From positions 65,563,593-65,627,592 of the forward strand of contig CM056738.1 in NCBI GenBank assembly GCA_029844215.1: DNA of 64,000 bases. Reading direction: 5' to 3'. The translations under genes were made by a program, and so were the position numbers. Source of the DNA: Przewalskia tangutica (lineage: Eukaryota; Streptophyta; Magnoliopsida; Solanales; Solanaceae). Positions 60,906-64,000 of the stretch are shown here, piece by piece. Below the pieces are notes generated by a model that was not told the origin of the DNA, searched no databases, and saw only the letters and a list, made by a program, of their open reading frames with translations. Positions within the stretch are counted from its first letter, which is position 1; every line of letters begins with the position of its first letter.

Positions 60906-62234
60906 CGGGATTTCTGGCGGAAAAACTTAGGAAAATCAGATTTCTTCTTTTAAAAAGGCCATGGGAGGGTGACAAGTGTCCCCCCCCCCCCCATCTGATT
61001 TTTTGCATGTCCCTTATATTGACCAAGTCTTGAAGACTTGGTCATCTTTCAAGACTTTTCCTCTCTCTAAAGTTAGAGCTCTCACTTCTCTCTAGAATTC
61101 CAAGAGGAATTCAAAGCTTAGGAAAATCTGAAAAAGTGTGGCAAGAAGGAAGCTTGTGGCTAGCTTGTTGGTGTTAGTGTGGTGGTGTTCTTGGAAAGGA
61201 GGCTAGCAAAGTTGTTGGAATAATTTTGGCTAAAACTCTAAAAGTAACATTTCTTCTCTTGAAGCTAGTTATTGATGTTGCATGTGAAGAAGAAGGAACT
61301 TGTAGTAGTAAATAATGCTCTTAGATTCATTGCATGTAAGAAATATGGTTTGGGTGTGAAAGAATTGGTTGGGAAGGTTATGTGAGCATGTTGTAGCCTA
61401 AAAACTACCTTAGACTTGTTAAGTTAATTGTTGTACCTTTTGGGGCAGAATTTTACACACCCAAGTTTAGGTGTGTAATCCCCTTTGAAATGATTGGATT
61501 GTTGAGCCTTAAATGTGGCGTTTGGATGTTGAATTCGGCCTTGTAAAAGGTGGCAAAGTATGTAGAAACAAAGGGAATGCTGCCCAATTTTCCCTAGAAT
61601 TTAGTGGCTTTGAACTTAGATTATTCCTACATTGAGCTAGAGGTTAATAAGCGTATTATGGTCATTATAGGTTGACATATTACGTGCGGTATTTTGGACT
61701 TATCAAGTGGATTGACCGAAGAGGTATGTGGAGTTTTCCTATCTCTTGAGCATGAATAGTTGTAACTATGTAGTACGGTAGACGTACAAGATTTGGTATT
61801 CTTACTTGTTTTAAGTATATAAAGACTTGTTCGTTTTGGAAAGTATAAGTCCCTTGGTTATGGGAAAAAGATAATTTTTACTAAAGTATATGGTTAATAT
61901 AACCACCTTATGGGAAGTTGGTTTGTTAGCTTTATGAAAGGATAATAAGAAGAGATTTACTCTAAGTAAGATAAGTAAGGACAAATGACTTGATTTATGA
62001 AAGGCAAACTGATTTTAAGGCATCAATTGCCCAAAGGTTTTATATGAAAAGGAGTCACTTTTAAAAAGAGTAGAAGTATGTAGTACTTTGGGTTAAACTC
62101 CCGGTTTTCTTTTATTAAAGATATGATTAAGTGCCTTAAGTAAACTAAAATGAGAGGGTATATGAACAAGACTAATAAGAAGTTATAAGTTTTCTTAACT
62201 TATTTATGATTATGATATGATGGCCGATTGAGCT

Positions 62235-62431
62235 AGGGTAAGAGTATAAATGAGGGGCAAACCCCAAGACGTTATACCACCTTCTCCAGGGTAAGAGTAT
62301 GAATGAGGGGCAAGCCCCAAGACGTCATACCACCTTCTCCCGGGTAAGAGTATGAATGAGGAAAGCCCAGGCGCCATACCACCGCTTGGGGTAAGAGTAT
62401 AAATGAGGAAAACCCCAAGGCGTTATACCAC
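62235..62431 (+). repeat. About 53-bp tandem repeat in LTR G
   Basis: Four units start near 62,236, 62,289, 62,342 and 62,388: GGGTAAGAGTATGAATGAGG, then GCAAGCCCCAAGACGT and CATACCACC. It lies about 200 bp before the TATATATATA at 62,650. Confidence 0.85.
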
Positions 62432-63513
62432 ATTAGTGGATTTGCTACCCGTGATCGAGGAATACCTCATGCGAGTCCTTATGGGCTTACGCGGGTGAAA
62501 TAGTCCCACGCGGTGGTCTGACTATCACGAGAATACCTCATGCGGTCCATGACTATCACGGGTGAAATAGTACCAGGAGTAGGGGTGCTTATTGATACTA
62601 CGGGCGAGGTACCCTGTTTTGATCATGAGCCTCTTATTTTTATGCAGTATTATATATATATACTTGTTACTCTCATTGTTAGTAAGGCACAGTGTACTAT
62701 ATTTTGATTGTATTCCATGACTCCAGCTTACTTTTAGACTTATGATATCATTATTACAGTATTTTCCAGTTTTACATACTTGGTACATATTGTGTCGACC
62801 CGCCTTCCTGCATTCAATCCGCGGTAAAGTAGCGGTGGTGGATCCTCGTTCTTAGGATCACTGTTCCGGTGTCAGAAGCTCCATTCCTCCGGAAGCTTGT
62901 TGTTGGTACGGTTTTTGCCCTGATGTTATAGGCATTGTGTATATTCAGGGGTATGGCGGGGCCCTGTCCTGCCGATTGTTATCATTAAGTGCGTGGTCAC
63001 GTATGTGTTTGAAATGTAAGAACAAGTCGTACTGCTATACTTTTAATTAAGTATGTTTTATGGAAGGCAGCCTTATCGGCTGGCCAGTGATGTTTACCTT
63101 TCTATAAGTCATGTGTTATGTATGTTCATTGCTATTCTCTCGATGTATACTGACGAGTGCCGGTGAGTACGATCGCGGCCGAAGTCGGGTCGTGACAGAT
63201 TCGCTGCCCGGAGACTCCTTAATTTCTACTTTTCTTACTTTGATTCTGAGATAATATTTTGATATTTTGAGACCTATGTACTAGTCAGATATGTTTTATT
63301 AGTGGCTCTTGTGTTGTTCTAGATCATTTCCTTTGGGGTTGTATTAGTATGACATTTCCGCACCTTTGATATTTTATGTTATGATTTAGACTTACATTTA
63401 ACTTGCTTTCTTTACTTTATTGTTAATGAATTGATGGTTAAGGGAAGGGTTCGCCTACCGAGATGGGAATGGTGGGTGTCTCCATGACTTAGCGATTTGG
63501 TGTCGTGATAAGT

Positions 63514-63525
63514 TGGTATCAGAGC
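63514..63525 (+). other. Primer binding site of element H (tRNA-iMet)
   Basis: TGGTATCAGAGC, an exact match to the plant initiator tRNA-Met site, three bases after the LTR end at 63,510. Confidence 0.9.
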
Positions 63526-63748
63526 TCTAGGTTACTCGGTCTATAAGTACAAGAGCATGTCTAGTAAAGTCTTGCGAATAGGTACGAAGAGTTTCTTACT
63601 TATCTGCGAGAGGCTATGAGACATTTAAGAAACATCAATTTTCTTCATTCTTTTGTGCAACTTTATTCAAATTGGTATCTGTAACGTTCGAATTGATATC
63701 TGATTCATTTCTATCCTCTCACATATGGTGAGGACATGAGCTGATTTT

Positions 63749-64000
63749 ATGAGGAACGATGATCCTGAGCCTGTTATTGGGGTCGGTGCTCGAGGACGAG
63801 GACATGTGAGAGGTTGCAACCGAGCTAGAAGTCATGGTGCTGCACCAACCAAGGGCAGGGCTCATGCGGCTGGACAAAGATGAGCATGATCAACTTCTCC
63901 ATAGCGTGATCCCGAGGCAGAGCAAATGGACGGGGGAGGTTTGGGGCCAGACCAGACTCACCCCGAGGCTATGTCCGACCTAGCACTTCAAGACACATTG
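63749..64000 (+). pseudogene. Element H gag, N-terminal part, interrupted
   Basis: ATG at 63,749 opens a frame of 44 residues (MRNDDPEPVIGVGARGRGH, Arg/Gly-rich), ended by TGA at 63,881-63,883. The following sequence in another frame still codes RDPEAEQMDGGGLGPDQTHP and EAMSDLALQDTL, typical of the start of gag in this type of Ty3 element. The premature stop or a small indel inactivates it as read. It continues beyond the window. Confidence 0.65.

Larger units (their letters stand above)
60459..63197 (+). mobile_element. Solo LTR G (Ty3/gypsy)
   Basis: 2,739 bp from TGTTATACCCCGTAGTTC to GTCGGGTCGTGACA. The flanks GATTA (60,454-60,458) and GATTC (63,198-63,202) match in four of five bases, a probable duplication with one change. 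Contains a GC-rich box and a tandem repeat listed separately. Confidence 0.88.
52900..63510 (+). mobile_element. 5' LTR of element H (Ty3/gypsy), interrupted by three solo LTRs
   Basis: The right end GGTGTCGTGATA at 63,510 is followed by a tRNA-iMet primer site, which fixes it as a 5' LTR. The left end is uncertain (about 52,900). With F, E and G removed it is about 2.4 kb and resembles LTR K, for example GGTCCGGAGGGTAGTCTATGACTTG-like blocks and the GCTGGGG...CCCCAGC hairpin near 53,354-53,382. The rest of the element lies beyond the window. Confidence 0.7.

Overview
The window is nuclear DNA from a flowering plant, probably an asterid and most likely Solanaceae-like. It holds one complete 12-exon gene with GT/AG introns, set in deeply nested, mostly decayed LTR retrotransposons. 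Other plant marks are a plastid 23S rRNA fragment, an Au-like SINE with a 14-bp target duplication, a foldback MITE and a DUF4283-type LINE ORF1. The lineage guess rests on repeat types recalled from memory and is the weakest part of this statement. No bacterial-style operons, CRISPR arrays or tRNA genes were seen.

Left part (1-32,655). This is a stack of Ty3/gypsy insertions. The oldest layer is element K, of which a pol 3' end and one LTR remain (about 28.8-32.3 kb). An Athila/Tat-type element L (visible 11,997-28,725) interrupts K. L carries a solo LTR M (14,835-27,386), and M carries a gag-only element D (16,266-25,611, perfect GTTAT duplication). The 5' LTR of L is cut by the minus-strand LTR C, C by element B (minus), and B by element A (plus). 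A, B, C, D, M and the solo LTRs further right share LTRs beginning TGTTAYACCCC and ending CGTGACA. Those with visible internal DNA (B, D) prime from initiator tRNA-Met, and A and D carry gag but no recognisable pol.

Middle (32,656-39,690). A CACTA-like fragment is followed by a 4.75-kb Ty1/copia element on the minus strand (33,379-38,129, ATTAT duplication) with decayed gag, protease, integrase, RT and RNase H. Next come a 218-bp plastid 23S rRNA fragment and the 3' flank of the gene.

Gene (39,691-52,276, minus). This is a complete transmembrane 9 superfamily (nonaspanin, TMN/EMP) gene of 588 codons, including an 18-nt microexon. Intron 10 holds an antisense LINE ORF1 that is itself split by a solo LTR. 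Intron 9-side and intron 1 sequences hold a SINE and a MITE.

Right part (about 52,900-64,000). A Ty3/gypsy 5' LTR (H) is interrupted by three solo LTRs: F (minus), E (plus) and G (plus). It is followed by a tRNA-Met primer site and the broken start of gag, which runs off the window.

Two things stand out beyond the inventory. The TGTTAYACCCC LTRs share a five-hairpin leader downstream of a TATA box, preceded by a tandem-repeat block whose unit differs from LTR to LTR. Paired LTRs also disagree mainly at CAG/CTG/CCG sites, which looks more like a base-calling artefact of methylated DNA than evolution.
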